Of a stretch of DNA of 64,000 nucleotides, positions 1 through 12,975 are shown piece by piece (the stretch's first letter is position 1; every line of letters starts with the position of its first letter). This DNA comes from Diaporthe sp. PMI_573 (Eukaryota; Ascomycota; Sordariomycetes; Diaporthales; Diaporthaceae). Location: NCBI GenBank assembly GCA_021399435.1, contig JAJTUP010000041.1, positions 586,080 to 650,079 of the forward strand, written 5' to 3'. The notes under the pieces were generated by a model, which saw only the letters and a list, made by a program, of their open reading frames with translations, ran no database searches and was not told where the DNA came from. The translations under genes were made by a program, and so were the position numbers.

Positions 1-1442
1 AGCCCTTAGAGTTAAGCCTTAGATGATAAGTACTTGGACGGGGGGACCGTAGAGGCCGGGGCTGCTAATTGTCTTGTAGGTATCTGGGATGCTGCCTGCT
101 GGCTGAGGCGGTTAATAATAGAATTAATGTCGGGTTTCTGGTAGGCAGTTTCCTGGTCTTAATACTTGTTAATAGCGTCCTAGAGGAAGGCACGTATGTC
201 TTCTATCTGGCGGCAACCTGCTTTATCGAGGTCCCCTGGTTAGATGTACTGCCTGGCCAAGAGGTTGTTAATATAGGTCTTAGTTTGGGTGGCCTAGGAG
301 TTGATGTCCTGTTTAAATGTCTTGTTTTAGGCTATAGAGTGCTGTAGGGCGTGGATGGTAGCGTCCTGTTGCAAACAGCCTTTTTGATGTGGGCGATGGC
401 CTGCCTACATTGTTTAGCATTGTTGGTAAGGGTAGCGACTGTGCTCTAGACGTTTTCCGCGAAGTTGGCGCTTGCCTGGTAGACGTTAGTCTGGAAGCGC
501 TGGATCTGCTACTAGTTGGCTTTAATGCCGACTGGGTACATAGAAATTATAGCACAGTAGTTCTCCTGTATTTGGGAGTACTAGTCCTTAAGGGTGTCTA
601 AAGCTAAGTGATTAGTTAGTTAATTGTGACCCATATTGCGCGAGAGGGCAATAATAGTATTATGGGAGGTCCGGATGCCATAGTGGATCTCTACCATCCA
701 AGCGGGTGGATTTGAGATCCTGACCTTGCTGACTGTAAGGTCCGGGGCATCTTTTATGATGACGTTAAAGTCCTGTAGGTTCCAGAAGACAAGGGCGCCT
801 TCTATTTCTGGGGAGAGGGAAGCCATAATAGGCTCGTGATCCCCTATAGGTTTGATGGATGGAATGATGGGGACAGGAGGAGAAAGGATGCTGCGGCAAC
901 GCGGCAGAGGGAGAGGGGCTCGTGGAGTAGAGTCGGTAGACCTAGGGCGGCTATATCCGAAAGAGGTGGCCGTGATACTGGTCCTGATTAGTCGCGCTTA
1001 GAGAAGAGGAGAGGGCGCGTGAGGTACAACCGGGTAAGTATTAGGTACTTGTACCGGGATAGGTTAGTGCGTAACCGCCGGGTTTTAGACCGGAATTAAA
1101 ATCTTTCCCTCTTAGGCCAGGTATAGAGCCTTTCTCTTGACCAGGGTAGGTCTGGCAGAAATTGTAGTGACTGGTTCCTGCATGGGTGCCTAAAGTTGCA
1201 CCTCTGGAGATTCCTCAAGGTTGTCCTCTTTATTGTCGAGGAGGAGAAGGTTGTCCCGGGTCTGGGCTTGCAGGAAAGTATCAGAGCGTTGGAGGAATTA
1301 AGGCTGCTCTTGTAGGGAAGCCGTAGTGGCGACACGGTCGGTGATCCAACCGTGGTGTTTTTTGAGAGGAGTATAGGAACAAAGTTTCTCCAAAGGTAGG
1401 TTAGGTGATTAGTGTCAGGTAACACAAAGCTTAGAGATTATT
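1..1442 (-). pseudogene. Probable gag region of a truncated LTR retrotransposon
   Basis: Read on the minus strand away from the LTR-like block at 1443-1676, this stretch gives broken frames of gag-like composition: polar and Pro/Ser-rich first (about 1096-1425), then a Gln/Asn-rich helical part (about 1-830) that looks coiled-coil-like. I see no zinc knuckle, protease or reverse transcriptase, so the class is not proven. The stretch is GC-normal, unlike the AT-rich relic that follows, so it has escaped most RIP or is younger. The window edge truncates it. The gag assignment rests on position next to an LTR and on composition only. Confidence 0.3.
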
Positions 1443-1676
1443 TGTTACAAGGGCTAGTGTGTATATAGGGCTTGAGTAGTATTTAATGATAATCTCTAAG
1501 GGGGTCTGAGGGATTCTTGAGGTTCCAGGATCCTTCCTGGATACAAATGCTAGACTCGCGCCATATATAGTCTATCGAGTCTTGATGCCTGAGGCTCCCG
1601 ATTGCCCAGCAGGCCCACAGGGCCCGCTGGCTGCCTAAACGCGCTCCACTTCGGCGCGTAACTCTTCTGTGTGACA
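1443..1676 (-). repeat. Candidate 234-bp LTR (TG...CA)
   Basis: On the minus strand the block starts TGTCACACAG and ends TTGTAACA, the TG...CA ends expected of an LTR. It is GC-normal and lies sharply against AT-rich RIP-damaged sequence. The flanking five bases are TTATT and TTGTT, which differ by one G/A change and could be a RIP-altered target duplication. If they are, this is a solo LTR and the gag-like stretch to its left is unrelated. If not, it is the 5' LTR of a minus-strand element leaving the window. No second copy is present to confirm the ends. Confidence 0.42.
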
Positions 1677-3260
1677 TTGTTGAAACTTTATCTTAAGGGA
1701 TTTAAACGCCTTTTGTGTTTTTTTATTTTTAAAGACAAGGAGGTTAACTCTTTCTGGCTTGCGCCTATTCTTTATTTCTTTTAGCTGGTTGTTAAGTAGC
1801 TGTATAATCTTTAAATAGCCTTTGATAAATTGTTGATAAAAGTTACAAAATTTAAAGAAAATCTAGATATTCTAAAAAGTCTGTAGGATTAGCTAGTTGT
1901 AAATAGTTTAGACTTAATTAGAATTTATTTAAACTTCCTTTTAGTCTATAATAAATCCCAGGAATTTAATACTGGTCTAAAAGAAACTATACTTCTTTAT
2001 ATTGCTATATAACTCGGCTGTAACTAACTAATTAATAATGGTTTATAGGTATTTTTTATACTCTTCCTTATTTACTAAAAACACTAAAATATTATTTAAA
2101 TAGACAATTATATAGACATTAATATAGTTACTAAAGACTTTAGTAATAAAAGATTAAAAAGTAGTAGGGACATTTGTTAACCTAAAAGGTATAACTTTAA
2201 ACTTATAATAACTATATTATATTTAGAAAGCAGTCTTTTATTTATCCTCCTTTTATATATAGATTCGGTATATATATTAGTAAGGTTGATTTTTAAGAAA
2301 AACTGTATGCTAGATAGCTGATTTAAATCTTAGAAACTAAAAAAAGGAGATAACGGTTTTTTACGGTAATTTTATTAAGTATTCAATAGTCTATATATAG
2401 CCGAAGAGTTTTATCTTTCTTTAGGGTAAAAAGAATTAGTATATCTGGCAGGCTTTTGCTAGGGACAATTTAGCTAAGTGCAAGACTTTCTTTAAGCTAT
2501 TTTCGAAGGGTCTTTAGTTCCTTTTCAAACAGCAGATATAGGGGAAGAAATAAAGGTAAAGTACCTAGAGTTAACTTAATAGTGTAGTCTGCTGGTCTCC
2601 TTAGGGATAGGCTTTTAGCCCTCTCTTTAGTAAAGAACAACTTGAGCCCCTTTAATTACAGATAGAGCTGGGAGGAATCTAGGGGATCTTTATTACTGTT
2701 GTCTATTCTATAAGGTTTCTACAAGTCTACCTTGTCTTTAAGGGTTAGATTATAGGATTTCTTAGAGAGAAGGGCCGAATAATAAAAGGCCGTCTCTTTT
2801 AAATCTTTATAAAAAGCCTAGGGGGTCTGCTCTTTAAGGCATATACTGTTTTGTCCTAATTACTAGTCTTTTAGGGTATATTCTAGACCAATATAAAAAG
2901 TATAAAGGCTGGGGATACCTAATAATAAAGCAGACTTTATATGCCCTCATTTTATTGCGATATAGTCCTAAACCTTCTTTCTTTAATTTCTATAGCAGTC
3001 TTTTAGGAGAATAGGGATTTGGTAAACACTATGTATGGGTATGCTAATATGCTGGATTTCTATAATTAAAATAGGGTTTTTGAAGACCTAGTAAGCTTAT
3101 ACTGTTTTATAAAAGAAAGACTAACTAAGTTAACTTCTGCCTATAGATTTAGGTCGACTTTTACCTTCTGGGGGCCTTGTTTAGTAGCTACTTAGCTAGT
3201 AATTATAAATGTCTTTCTTCTTTCTACCTTATCTTTCTTTAAGTATAGTTATTTTTTTGC
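1677..3260 (-). pseudogene. RIP-destroyed Ty3/gypsy pol relic (reverse transcriptase)
   Basis: Minus-strand translation from about 2480 down to 1730 gives the ordered landmarks of a Ty3/gypsy reverse transcriptase. First is the INLTNIYTESI...KTAF stretch (intact relatives: IDLTNAYHQIRI...KTAF), then the palm motif VYLNNILVF, then a degenerate form of the FLGFxNFYRRFI block. The catalytic pair DD reads NN, exactly what G-to-A RIP changes make of GAT/GAC codons. Trp, Gln and Arg codons have become stops throughout. The segment above 2480 should hold protease or gag but is too degraded to read. It cannot be active. The family call is firm; the exact ends are not visible. Confidence 0.75.
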
Positions 3261-5150
3261 TTTATAGGGGTTTTAAAGTCTTGGAGGTCACATGAGGATC
3301 GAGGGGATGATTATATAATCAAATAATAATACTATAAAGATAAAAGTATTATTGTTGGATTTTTCTTGTTGCTTGCTTGCTTGAATATCTGGCCTATTCT
3401 CGAGAGAGGACCCGCTTATTTATAGCTTTAAAAGAGGGTCTATAGAATATTCGAGAATTTATTAATTACTAATTACCAAGTGGTAATTAGTAATCCATTA
3501 GCTAATAATTAGCATATTATTACGTAATATGGAATTCCTTGAAAGTGGGTCGAATAGACTAGATCCAAAGAAGGTGGGTCGAGGCGTATATATAGTTTCC
3601 GCCTACCCACTAAGTGGAAGGTTCTAGAAACCGGCTTACGAAAGCAGATTACGTAAGCATATATTATTGGATTATATTATAGTATAGGTTATTAGTATGC
3701 GAGATATATAGGTCTTAGCTTTATAGCCCTAATAATTAATAAGTTATTAAAGAAAGAAATATTTTTTATTTTTTATTATTTAGGCTTTTTATTCTTTTAT
3801 TTTATTTCGGGGGTTTATTATATATAAGTAATATATATTATTATAATTCTTATTTTATAAAGTATTACGTAAGCATGTCTGCTTACATAATCGGGCTAAT
3901 ATACTTATATAAAGAATCTTGATTTCTACAGGCTCCTACTCTAGCTCCTACAAGATTTTTAATAACCCTGGTATTTCTAGAAGTATGTATTTTCTTTTTT
4001 CCAGACTTGGCTTACCTGGGCCTTAATTGTTTCTAGGACTGGGCAGCAAGGGGTATAATAATAAATGCTTTTATAACGGAAATACTTAGTTAGATTGCCC
4101 TACTTATCTAATAGGTTCTACCTTAAAAGTATTTTACTGGCGCTTTCTTAGGGCTTTTGGTTTTCTTAATTAGTAGTAACTTTATTTCTCAATTCTCGGC
4201 CTTTATCTATACGGCTCTGGCTTTAGGAATTAGAGAAGCTTCCTCTTCTTCTATTTAAAGGAAGCTTAATAAGGTTTTCTTTACTTCTCTTATTAGGGGT
4301 TTCTATTATATTCTCCCTTTTTAGTTACATTTCTTTATATCTTTATTTTTTAATCTATTTTAGAGTATTAGACTAAATTGCTTAAGTTAAGGTAACTATT
4401 TTATCTTTTGTCTCTAGTATATTTATAGTATAGTTTGCCTAAATTTGGCTTAATAGCTAGGGAATTAGTTATAAGAGATAAAAATTTGCTTGTTTTTAAT
4501 TACCTCGAGGCTTTTGTTTTAATTTTAGTATCTTAAGGTACTAGTAAAAGCTTTATAGGTTTTGTCTTTCCTTTTAATAGGCTAGGTTAAAGGCGGTTTA
4601 AATAAAACCTATAATGTTTTAAGGGTTCTTTTTATAGTTTTTACTAAATTCCTTAAATTTTTCTTATTTATAATAGTTAAAAGTAAAACGATTTTTCTTT
4701 AACTAAGACTTTATATATATATCCTAGCAGTTATAGTATTATTTATCTATATAGTCTAAGATATAGATAATCTTTATATAATTATTATAAAGTAATTAGG
4801 GTTAAGAAATATAGGCCTATTTAAGGTCTATTATCTAGTTATTATACTACTAGTAAGAGTAGTCTATGGGTAAAGTAGTAATATTAGCGAGTTTAAGGTC
4901 TTTTAGTTACCTCTTAGAGAGTATTTTAGCTATACTTAAGAGATTAAGCTGCTATTATAGGCAGAGGTTTTCTTGCTAGAGCTGGGTGGTTTCTTTTTAC
5001 TAGAGGGTTTTTAAGTTTTCTTTACTATTATTAGGATTTCTTTAGAATGCTCTCCTAGAAGGATTACTTCTTGGTAATATTATAGATAGTACGAGAGAAG
5101 AATTAGAATTATTACAAGTATAGGTACTAGGTATAATAGTTACCTAAGGG
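3261..5150. other. AT-rich RIP relic, identity unresolved
   Basis: No reading frame survives. A minus-strand stretch near 4000-4100 could be a ruined gag zinc knuckle. The part at 3285-3900 has LTR-like features, including several copies of a TTACGTAAGCA palindrome near 3650 and 3865-3895 and a rejected-looking TG start near 3291. I could not find matching partner ends. Confidence 0.4.
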
Positions 5151-5338
5151 TTAAGAGAGGAGGTCTTATATTAGGTGTAGATATATTATAAGATTAATTC
5201 TTACCGTTTTTCTTAGTAGGTTATAGGATCTTTAAGCCCTCCTTTTAAGGGTATAAGCCATACTAGCTACTAGTTACTATTTAGGCCTTATACTTGTCTA
5301 TAATAACATAATTACTAATAGATTCTATAAATAATATA

Positions 5339-7199
5339 ACGTGAAACACCAACGAGTCGCGCACCCTAACGAGTCGCGCGCTTTTCCGGAATCTGATATG
5401 ATCCACCTTCTAACTGTGTTTTCTCGCGCTACATCCGAAAATGGGTAAAACAAAAGAATCCACTATTCAGCTTGCTATCCAAGCTATTTAAAAAGACCTA
5501 AAACTAAGCAGGTGATGTGTATCTTGGCTATACGATATTCCCGAATCTACCCTCTGTGATAGAATGGCTGGCCGAACTACACGATAAGATACCCACCCTA
5601 ATAACAAGAGATTAACAAAAATAGAAGAGGAGGTTATTGTTTAATATGTACTTGACTAGGATTCCCGAGGATATTTACTGGTCCTTACTAATGTGGAAGA
5701 TATGGCTAACACACTACTCTGAGACTGTAATGGCGGTACCATTGGGAAGAACTGGGTGTAAAGATTTGTCGTGTTGGAATTACGTCTCAAAACATGCGTT
5801 AACTATATATATGACTACTTGAGGGCCTTATGTAAAGATCTAGACGTGATTAATAGGTGGTTTGACCTTATATTTAATATATATATAAAATATGGAATCC
5901 TGGATAGTGATACCTATAACTTCGACGAGATAGGCTTTATAATGGGTATTGGTGTACCTAAAATAGTAGTTATTGGTGCTAATTAATGTAGGTAAGCAAA
6001 ATTAATATAGCCTGGAAATCGGTAATAGGTAATAGGTGTTGAATTTATTAGTAGAGATGGGTGGGTTGGACTACTAATACTAATTGTTAAGGCTAAGGTA
6101 TACCTTGTAAGTTGGTATACTAAAGGTGGTATCCCCTATGACTGGATTATCGAAACAAGCCTAAATAGATGGATAATAGATGTGATTACCTTAGTATAGA
6201 TTAAGTATTTTGATAAATATACTATACTATGTATAATAGGTATCTATTGGTTATTAATACTTGATGGTTATGGGAGCTACTATTCTACAGACTTTGAGAG
6301 ATTCTGTAAGGTAAAGAACATTATTACTCTTTGTATGCCTCCTTATTTATCTTATCTATTCTAGCTACTAGACGTTGGGTGTTTTAGTCTACTCAAGAAG
6401 GTATATAGTGGAGAAATTAACTAATTTAGCAAGGCCTGGATTATATACATTGACAAGATAGAGTTTTTTCTCGCCTTCCATGCTGTATATAACAAGGTTT
6501 TCAAGCCGGAAACTATTAAGGGAGGTTTTAGAGGAGTAGGGCTTATTTTATTTGATTGTGAAGTAGTGCTTTCCAAGTTGGATATTAAGATTCGGACACC
6601 ATTATTACAACCAGGCTCCCTAGCATTACCTGTACCTTGGGTCTCCTAAACACTATATAACTTAATACAGGCGGTTTCTCAATTAACTTTGATTAAAGAT
6701 TAAATCGCTTGTTATTAGGGAAGCTCTCCGATACTAATTTTAGATGCTGTTGACCGCCTGTCAAAAGGTACCCAATTATTAGCTTATATAGTGTCCCTAC
6801 TAACCGAAGAGGCCTACAACCTTTGAGTAGCAAATGCAGCACTTTTAAAGCATCGCTTAGCTAAAAGAACATATCTGTAGTCAGGGGGGTTACTTAGTAC
6901 TTAAGAGGCCATGAAGATAATTGATTCAAATGTAAAGGGGAAGTGGCTAGCTAGTGAAATAAGTGGTGGCGCTATAGAGGCGGTCCGCTGCGGACCGACT
7001 GTTCGACTATGTAGTAACTATGGAAAGCCTGGGTATAATGTACGAATATGTAAAGAAGATGAAGAATTATCTGATGTATCTAGTTCTGATTAGTTTTGGT
7101 TAATTTTAATTGATGTGGTGCTGTAATTTGGGTTGTTTTGCTAATAGTGCTGAAAAGCGTGCGACTTGCTGGGGTGCGCGACTCGTTGGTGTTTCACGT
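5339..7199 (+). mobile_element. Fot1/pogo-type Tc1-mariner DNA transposon, complete but RIP-inactivated
   Basis: The 1861-bp element has terminal inverted repeats starting ACGTGAAACACC, identical over about 28 bases (5339-5366 and the reverse of 7172-7199), with looser matching to about 45. It is flanked by the dinucleotide TA at 5337-5338 and 7200-7201, the Tc1/mariner target duplication. Removing it restores the surrounding DUF3435 reading frame. Inside the left repeat the 12-mer AACGAGTCGCGC occurs twice, a plausible transposase-binding arrangement. The terminal repeats kept high GC, while the interior is AT-rich. Confidence 0.9.
5441..7093 (+). pseudogene. Fot1/pogo-type DDE transposase, multiple RIP stops
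   Basis: Starting at ATG 5441 (MGKTKESTIQLAIQAI), the frame shows the family order: a psq-type helix-turn-helix with IPESTLCDRM and a following basic stretch, a CENPB-type DNA-binding block, then the DDE core. The three acidic residues are readable in YNFDEIGFIMG, LLILDGYGSY and LLDVGCF. Several His are replaced by Tyr (DGHxSH now DGYGSY; PPHxSH now PPYLSY), as RIP would produce. The C-terminus has a knuckle-like CSNYGKPGYNVRIC. Stops interrupt the frame from about codon 17 onward, so no transposase can be made. The intact length would be about 550 residues, normal for the family. Confidence 0.88.
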
Positions 7200-8153
7200 T
7201 AATATTATCTTAGTTTCTCTATATAGCTTATAACCATCTAATGTTTATAAAAAAGATATTACTAATTTAGATACTTTATTTATTTTATTAATCTTTAATA
7301 TTAAGTATAATACCGGAATCTTCTTATTAGAAAGGTATTAGGTATAGCTCTTAGGGTACTATCTTAGCTTTATATTTACTAAAGCACGGCCGGCTAAGTT
7401 TATAGATAGGGAGAAAAGGAGTAGTTAAGACGGCTACCTGTAGAAGCTTTTTTTTAAAGCATCCTAATAGTTTAATAATAGAAATAATAATAAAGATAAT
7501 AACAAGGCCCCTAATAAGCATTTTAGGCTACTTAAAGAGCTACTCTTATAAAAGATAACAAGCTATAGGTATCTAAAGGCACTCTATTATAAGGATATCC
7601 AGCTAATAGTTATATGCTACCCGGAAACTAGCAAAAATGTTCTAGCTATATTAATCAAGCTTATATATTATAAAGAGGTAGATAATAAGCCTAAGCTATA
7701 TATAACTATATAATTATATATTTCTTTTTATATTAAAGCTAATAATTAGTCCTTTAGAACTATCTTTTACTTTACTTTTATAAGAATATTGATTTTTTAC
7801 TTTATTAGCGTTATTATCAGCCTGGCTTTATATAATAACGTATTTTAAGCATTAATTTTTACTAGTACTAAAGCTGATTTTTAGATTAAAAACAAAGGGC
7901 TAATAAAGTATATGCCTCTATAGTAAAAGAAGAAATAGCTTAAATAGCTTATTTTCCGTAGCTATAATAGTTCTACTTTAGAGAATAAACTTAATAAGCT
8001 AAGAAACAAGACCTCTTTGCTACTCTTAGGTATATTATTTAATAATTCTGCTTTAAAAAATAATTAAATTTAGCCTCTTTTATATTATAAGCTTAAAGAC
8101 AATATAAGGTAATAGTTACTTAATATAGAAAAACAGAAGCTATTATAACCTAA

Positions 8154-8482
8154 TGTAAAATGGGTGATAGTAATAGTAATAGTAATAGCTAAAGGTGTTG
8201 GTCTAAAGTAGACTGCTGTAGCTAGCTACTTCTGGCTGGCTGGCTGTAGATAGCTGCTTAGTTATCTTAGATAGCTATTGGTAGTAAGGGTGCTTAAACT
8301 GACTACTAGCCTATATATACTTTAAATTAGTCAGCCTTCTAGCTATACCCTACTTAGGCGCTTTGCCACCTATAAAGGAGTTAGCTAAAAGCAAGATATA
8401 ACAGACCTATTAAATTAAAGCTATTAAGTAGCTACTTTAGTAACCCCTTTAAGTAATTACTTGTTTACATACCCAACCAATA
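8154..8482 (+). repeat. Left (5') LTR of the Ty1/copia element
   Basis: It starts TGTAAAATGGGTGATAG and ends ACCAATA; the undamaged ends would be TGTGGAATGGGTGA and ACCAACA. It differs from the right LTR mainly by C-to-T and G-to-A changes, more of them here. It contains the short repeat GTAATA near 8168-8187. Confidence 0.88.
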
Positions 8483-8835
8483 CTAATTAATAATTACTTA
8501 GCAATTCCTAATAGAAAGGAAGAAAGAGATAAATTGCTGTTATTATTACTATGGTTTTTAAGCTATTTTAAGTAATAATATCTATGCTAAGATTATTACT
8601 AAGCTAGTATACTAATATTTAACATGCTTCTTACTAACTAGTAATAATTAGCCCTTAGATAACTTAACTCCTCCTAGTAAAGAAAGGATTTAAAACCTAT
8701 TAGTATACTCTATTGTATAAGAAAACACCGTTAAGATTATTATAAATACCTACTATAATAATTACATTAACAAAAGCCCTTAAAAGTATTCCTTACAAGG
8801 CTATACTACCTATTTACACTGCCAAGAACTCTAAA

Positions 8836-9355
8836 GGTTGGTGGATCGAATGGGAGTCAGGTAGCAGTAGGGTGCACTGAGGTCTTGTGGGACGATTGAG
8901 AATAGTTCGGACAACTTTGCATTGAATTTGAGTGGGCTTCTGTCAGCCCTCCTCACAGTCCCTCCGACATCGTCTCAACCCTGGGCACGCTGTGGTTGGC
9001 TCTGGTGCGCAGATAGGGAGGCCGGAAAATTCGGCCCTCGGACCCACTATCTTTGGCTTTAAATAACCAGCCAACCCTAACCCTGACAGTAACCAAACTA
9101 AATACAGATAAACTTCAGAAATCAGGCTATCTAATGAACTAGGTTACATGCTTTTTGGGTAAGAAATAAGGGGAATGCAGAGGTTTGAAGTTAGGGTCTT
9201 ACAATAGCCCAAAAAATCGACTCACGGCCACCAAACTCATCTGCCGGCGCGCACGCCACATAGGCACTTAGCCGAAAAAGTGCCAAGTCTAGGGTAACTC
9301 CCTACGTGAAGTCTAGGGTAACCCCTTACGTGCAGCGCCCACACAAGCGTTTCCG
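8836..9355. other. GC-normal island inside the RIP-damaged copia element
   Basis: About 520 bases of balanced composition sit between the AT-rich leader and gag of the copia element. The island has no open reading frame of note. It includes CCAACCCTAACCCTGACAG, which resembles telomere repeats, and a 23-base direct duplication at about 9286-9332 (AGTCTAGGGTAACYCCYTACGTG-like). Either a later insertion or a segment unique to this copy that RIP did not see. I could not define TG...CA ends or a target duplication. Confidence 0.5.
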
Positions 9356-12300
9356 TTTAACATATACCTTTAAGGAATGTCGGAAGGTATATAAGTAGTA
9401 CCTCTTAATCTATGAAATCAAGGGGTATTTAACGTCTAATACCGAGTTTACTTCTTTTCTCACCAACTTTAAAGGACTCGACATTACTTTAGAAGATGTT
9501 TATAATAAACGAGAGGATGGCATAAATGGTTACGAGGAAGCTTAATAGCTTCTTGCTGATGCTTTGTTTCTGTACTTACTCGGCTCTGATGATGCTAACA
9601 AGACTAATGATACTATTATCCCAGTAAGTTAATTTATACTAGAAGGGAGATATTCTTATAATAAATTTTAAGATATTATTCCTAATATTGGTGCTATATA
9701 ATTCTTGACTGCTGGTTGTGAATAATACTTAGCCCTAAATTGAGAGAACCCCTCTGTTATTATGGATGCTGGCTATACTAGCAAGGCTGTTGTTAAGTTT
9801 AGAAAGGGATCCCGTCTTACCTTAATTAGTACGATGACTATAAAGATAACTATAGGGCCTATTACCTTCTATATTATGGAGGCTCTAACCCTATTCCTAA
9901 TGTATGTCTAAGATATAGACAAGCTAGGGGTCTATTTCCATAATACTACTGACGAATTAGTGTTATTATGGAATTTAGGCCTAGATATGACTATTCTAGT
10001 AACCCGGAAGTAGGGTTATCTATAGTTCTTTCTAGGAAGCCACGAGGTAGGCATGTTTTTTATGGAGAACGAACTTTAATGACTTTATCAATAATTTAGT
10101 TACCTAGCGGCTGACTATCTTTATTATCTACTTAAGGATACCAGTTATGATTCTAACCTCGCTATACTTAAGGTTATTAGTAAATTTTATCACCACTATT
10201 AGCTAAAGGGTACTGCCTTGAGAAAGTTTAAGTTTAACCTTAGAGATAACCATAACTTTAACTACAAGATTATTATTAATATTATATATCTTAATAGCAA
10301 ACTAGTGCTATATGTTGTGGACTCTGGAATGTCTTTTTAAGCTAGAAAGTTTCTAGCATTAATGTCTATAAAAGATACCTGGGAAGCCCTTTAAATGATC
10401 TGGATGGATATATACCTGGGTCCTCCTAACCATCTTACTCATAATACTAGTACTAACTTTACTTTAGTCGAATTCCGGAACAAGACAAAGATTATAAGGA
10501 TTACATACAAACAGGTCCTAATGGAAGCCTACTAGTCTATAGGTAAGATTAAACACTATTACAGACTACTTTAACAAGTATTTAAGATTCTCTACACGGA
10601 ATTAAGAGGAATCTTTTTAGAGGATGCTATCCTTTAAATAGTAATAAAGGCTATAAATGATACTACCGGCCTGGACGGGCTGGTACCTACTCTGCTCGTC
10701 TTTAGTACTTTTCTACAAGTAAACATGGATTTACCGCTTATACTATTAATACTTAAGCGTGCCGAGGTAATTACTAAGGTGATGCGAGATCTCTAGAAGT
10801 ACTATACTGAGAAGTAGATTGCTAGAGCTCTCAGTACCTGGAATAGCCTAGACACTACTAGTATACTAAGTATACTATTATAGGTAGAGATGCTTATGTG
10901 GTAAGAAAAGAATGGCTAGTAGGGTCTATATAAGTTGATAGTAGTTGATAGGTATAACGTAATTCTTAACCTACTAAACAAACCTATAAAGTTTAGGTTA
11001 ACTATTATTTGAAAATATTTCTAGAATAACGAGAACCTCTTGCCTGAGTTCTTATTAGGTGACAGACTAGATACTAGTTTATTACCTACTTTAAATAGTA
11101 GTAGGCCTGAAATAGATTCATTATCTATTCTGGAGACTGGCTAGCTTAAAGCAGGTCTGTTACCTGCTTTAGATTATACTAGTACCCTAGCCCTGCCACG
11201 AAAGAGAGGCCGACCTCCTGGATCTAAGAATAAGCTGAAGCTATCTATAACCTTCCTTACTTAGAAGGAAAAGGATAACTATACTCTATTGTTAAAACTT
11301 TATTAGGATGGTGTAATTATAGCTGCTAGTAAACTGTTTGAAGTATTAGATACTAAGGAGATTAATAATCTCGTTACTTAAGGTATCTTTTAATTTGAAT
11401 AATTTGACTTAAAGGTTTATGGTACCCTTTAGCTGTTTAACTCTTAAATAGTATGGGAGATAAAGGGAAAGATTAAAGTCTCTTATGAAAAGTCTTGCTT
11501 AATTATTTAGAGGTATAATAATGAGGATAAGAGAAATATCTTTATATAGTTACCTATAATGTAACGGGCTAGTTAATGACTTCTCGTTACTATAGTACCT
11601 AGCCTGATTAAGTCTATTAATGCTAGTGTTGAATTATATAATGTAATATAGGTGTATCTATAATTAAAGTTAGAGCTATTTTGTGAGATTCTAGCCTAGC
11701 TTCCTTCTAAAATACAAGCCTAGTATCTAGCTAGTATAATTATAAGGGTAGTAAAGCTTCTCTATGGAATTGCTAAAGCTAGAGTTTATTAGTAGACTAC
11801 TTATTATTGTTATTATTGTAAATAACTATAGATGTAAACCTTGATGTTTAATCTGTGTCTTCTAGTATCTACTAGTGGAAAGAACAAATTCACTATCGTA
11901 TGTATATAGATAGATGATACTCTACTACTAGATATATTAAAGTTTTTAGCTTTTAAGGATGAGAAGATCGTTAAGGTAGAGCTATGATGTAAGCTAAAGG
12001 AGAAGCTATTACTAAAGAAGGTACTTAACTTTAATAGTAACAAGCTAACGATGACCTTAGAAGGGGCTATTTGCTTTTAATAGAAGGGTTAAGGTGAGAA
12101 GATTATGATAATTGATCTAAAGTTATATAACTTTGCTTAGAAGTATCTCGAGTAACGTGCTTGTGGTGCTTACCTTGCCTTGATTTACTAACCTGAGGCT
12201 TTATTTAACTTATTAGTTACTATTTAAGCCTAAATACTTAATAAAGATAATTATACTAAGTTGAATAAATGCTTAGAATAGTAAATAAAGAATCTATTAA

Positions 12301-12960
12301 GAGGATTGTAATATATTATAGTTAATTTGAAGACTACTAAATTAATAGTCTTTATTAATAATTCTTTTACTAATAACTAAGATCTAAGCTCTTAAATTAG
12401 CTTTGTAATAGTCCTTGTTAATAAGAAAGTGGATAGTATAACGTTATGGTATAAGCTTTAAGGAAATGTTGTATACTAGTCTTCTATAAAGTATAAAAGA
12501 GTTACTTAAAGTGTTTTTGCTTTTAAGATCTATAAAATGACTAATAGCTTTAATATAGGAATCGTTCTTTTGTTAACTCTAAAGCTGATTACTGATTAAT
12601 TAGATATTAATTGGATACCTCTGGTAATCTATATAAATTCCTACTTGCTTTACGAGTATTTAGTAAAGCTGGGAACTACTAAGGAGAAGAGACTTATAAT
12701 TAATATTATGTCCTTTTGCTAGGTATATAAATAATGGGAAATCGATAAGGTATAATAGATAAATGGTAATGATAACCTTGTAGATGTTATAATGAAGATA
12801 TTACTAAATAAGGCTTTGGAATGCTTTATTGATACTAATAAAGTAATTATTTAGGTAGAGGGATATGTGGACTGAAGTATGTAATAAAGTATGGGATAGA
12901 TTACGTAACTAGATATGTATAATATAGAGGAAACTGTGTTTTTAGAGGAATTGGCTAAAA
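9356..12960 (+). pseudogene. Ty1/copia gag-pol polyprotein relic
   Basis: Plus-strand frames show, in order, gag remnants (about 9360-9650), a protease-to-integrase linker with DIDKLGVYFHNTTDELV (about 9915-9965), and integrase with FNYKIIINIIYLNSK, IYLGPPNHLT and INDTTGLDGLVPTLLVF (about 10220-10720). A reverse transcriptase segment follows around 11690-12130, then an RNase H part ending with YEYLVKLGTTKEKRLIINIM (about 12650-12710). This layout and the VPTLLVF motif are typical of fungal Ty1/copia. In-frame TAG/TAA codons derived from Gln, Trp and Arg occur throughout. It is not functional. Confidence 0.82.
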
Positions 12961-12975
12961 GTAGAAAACTGCTAG

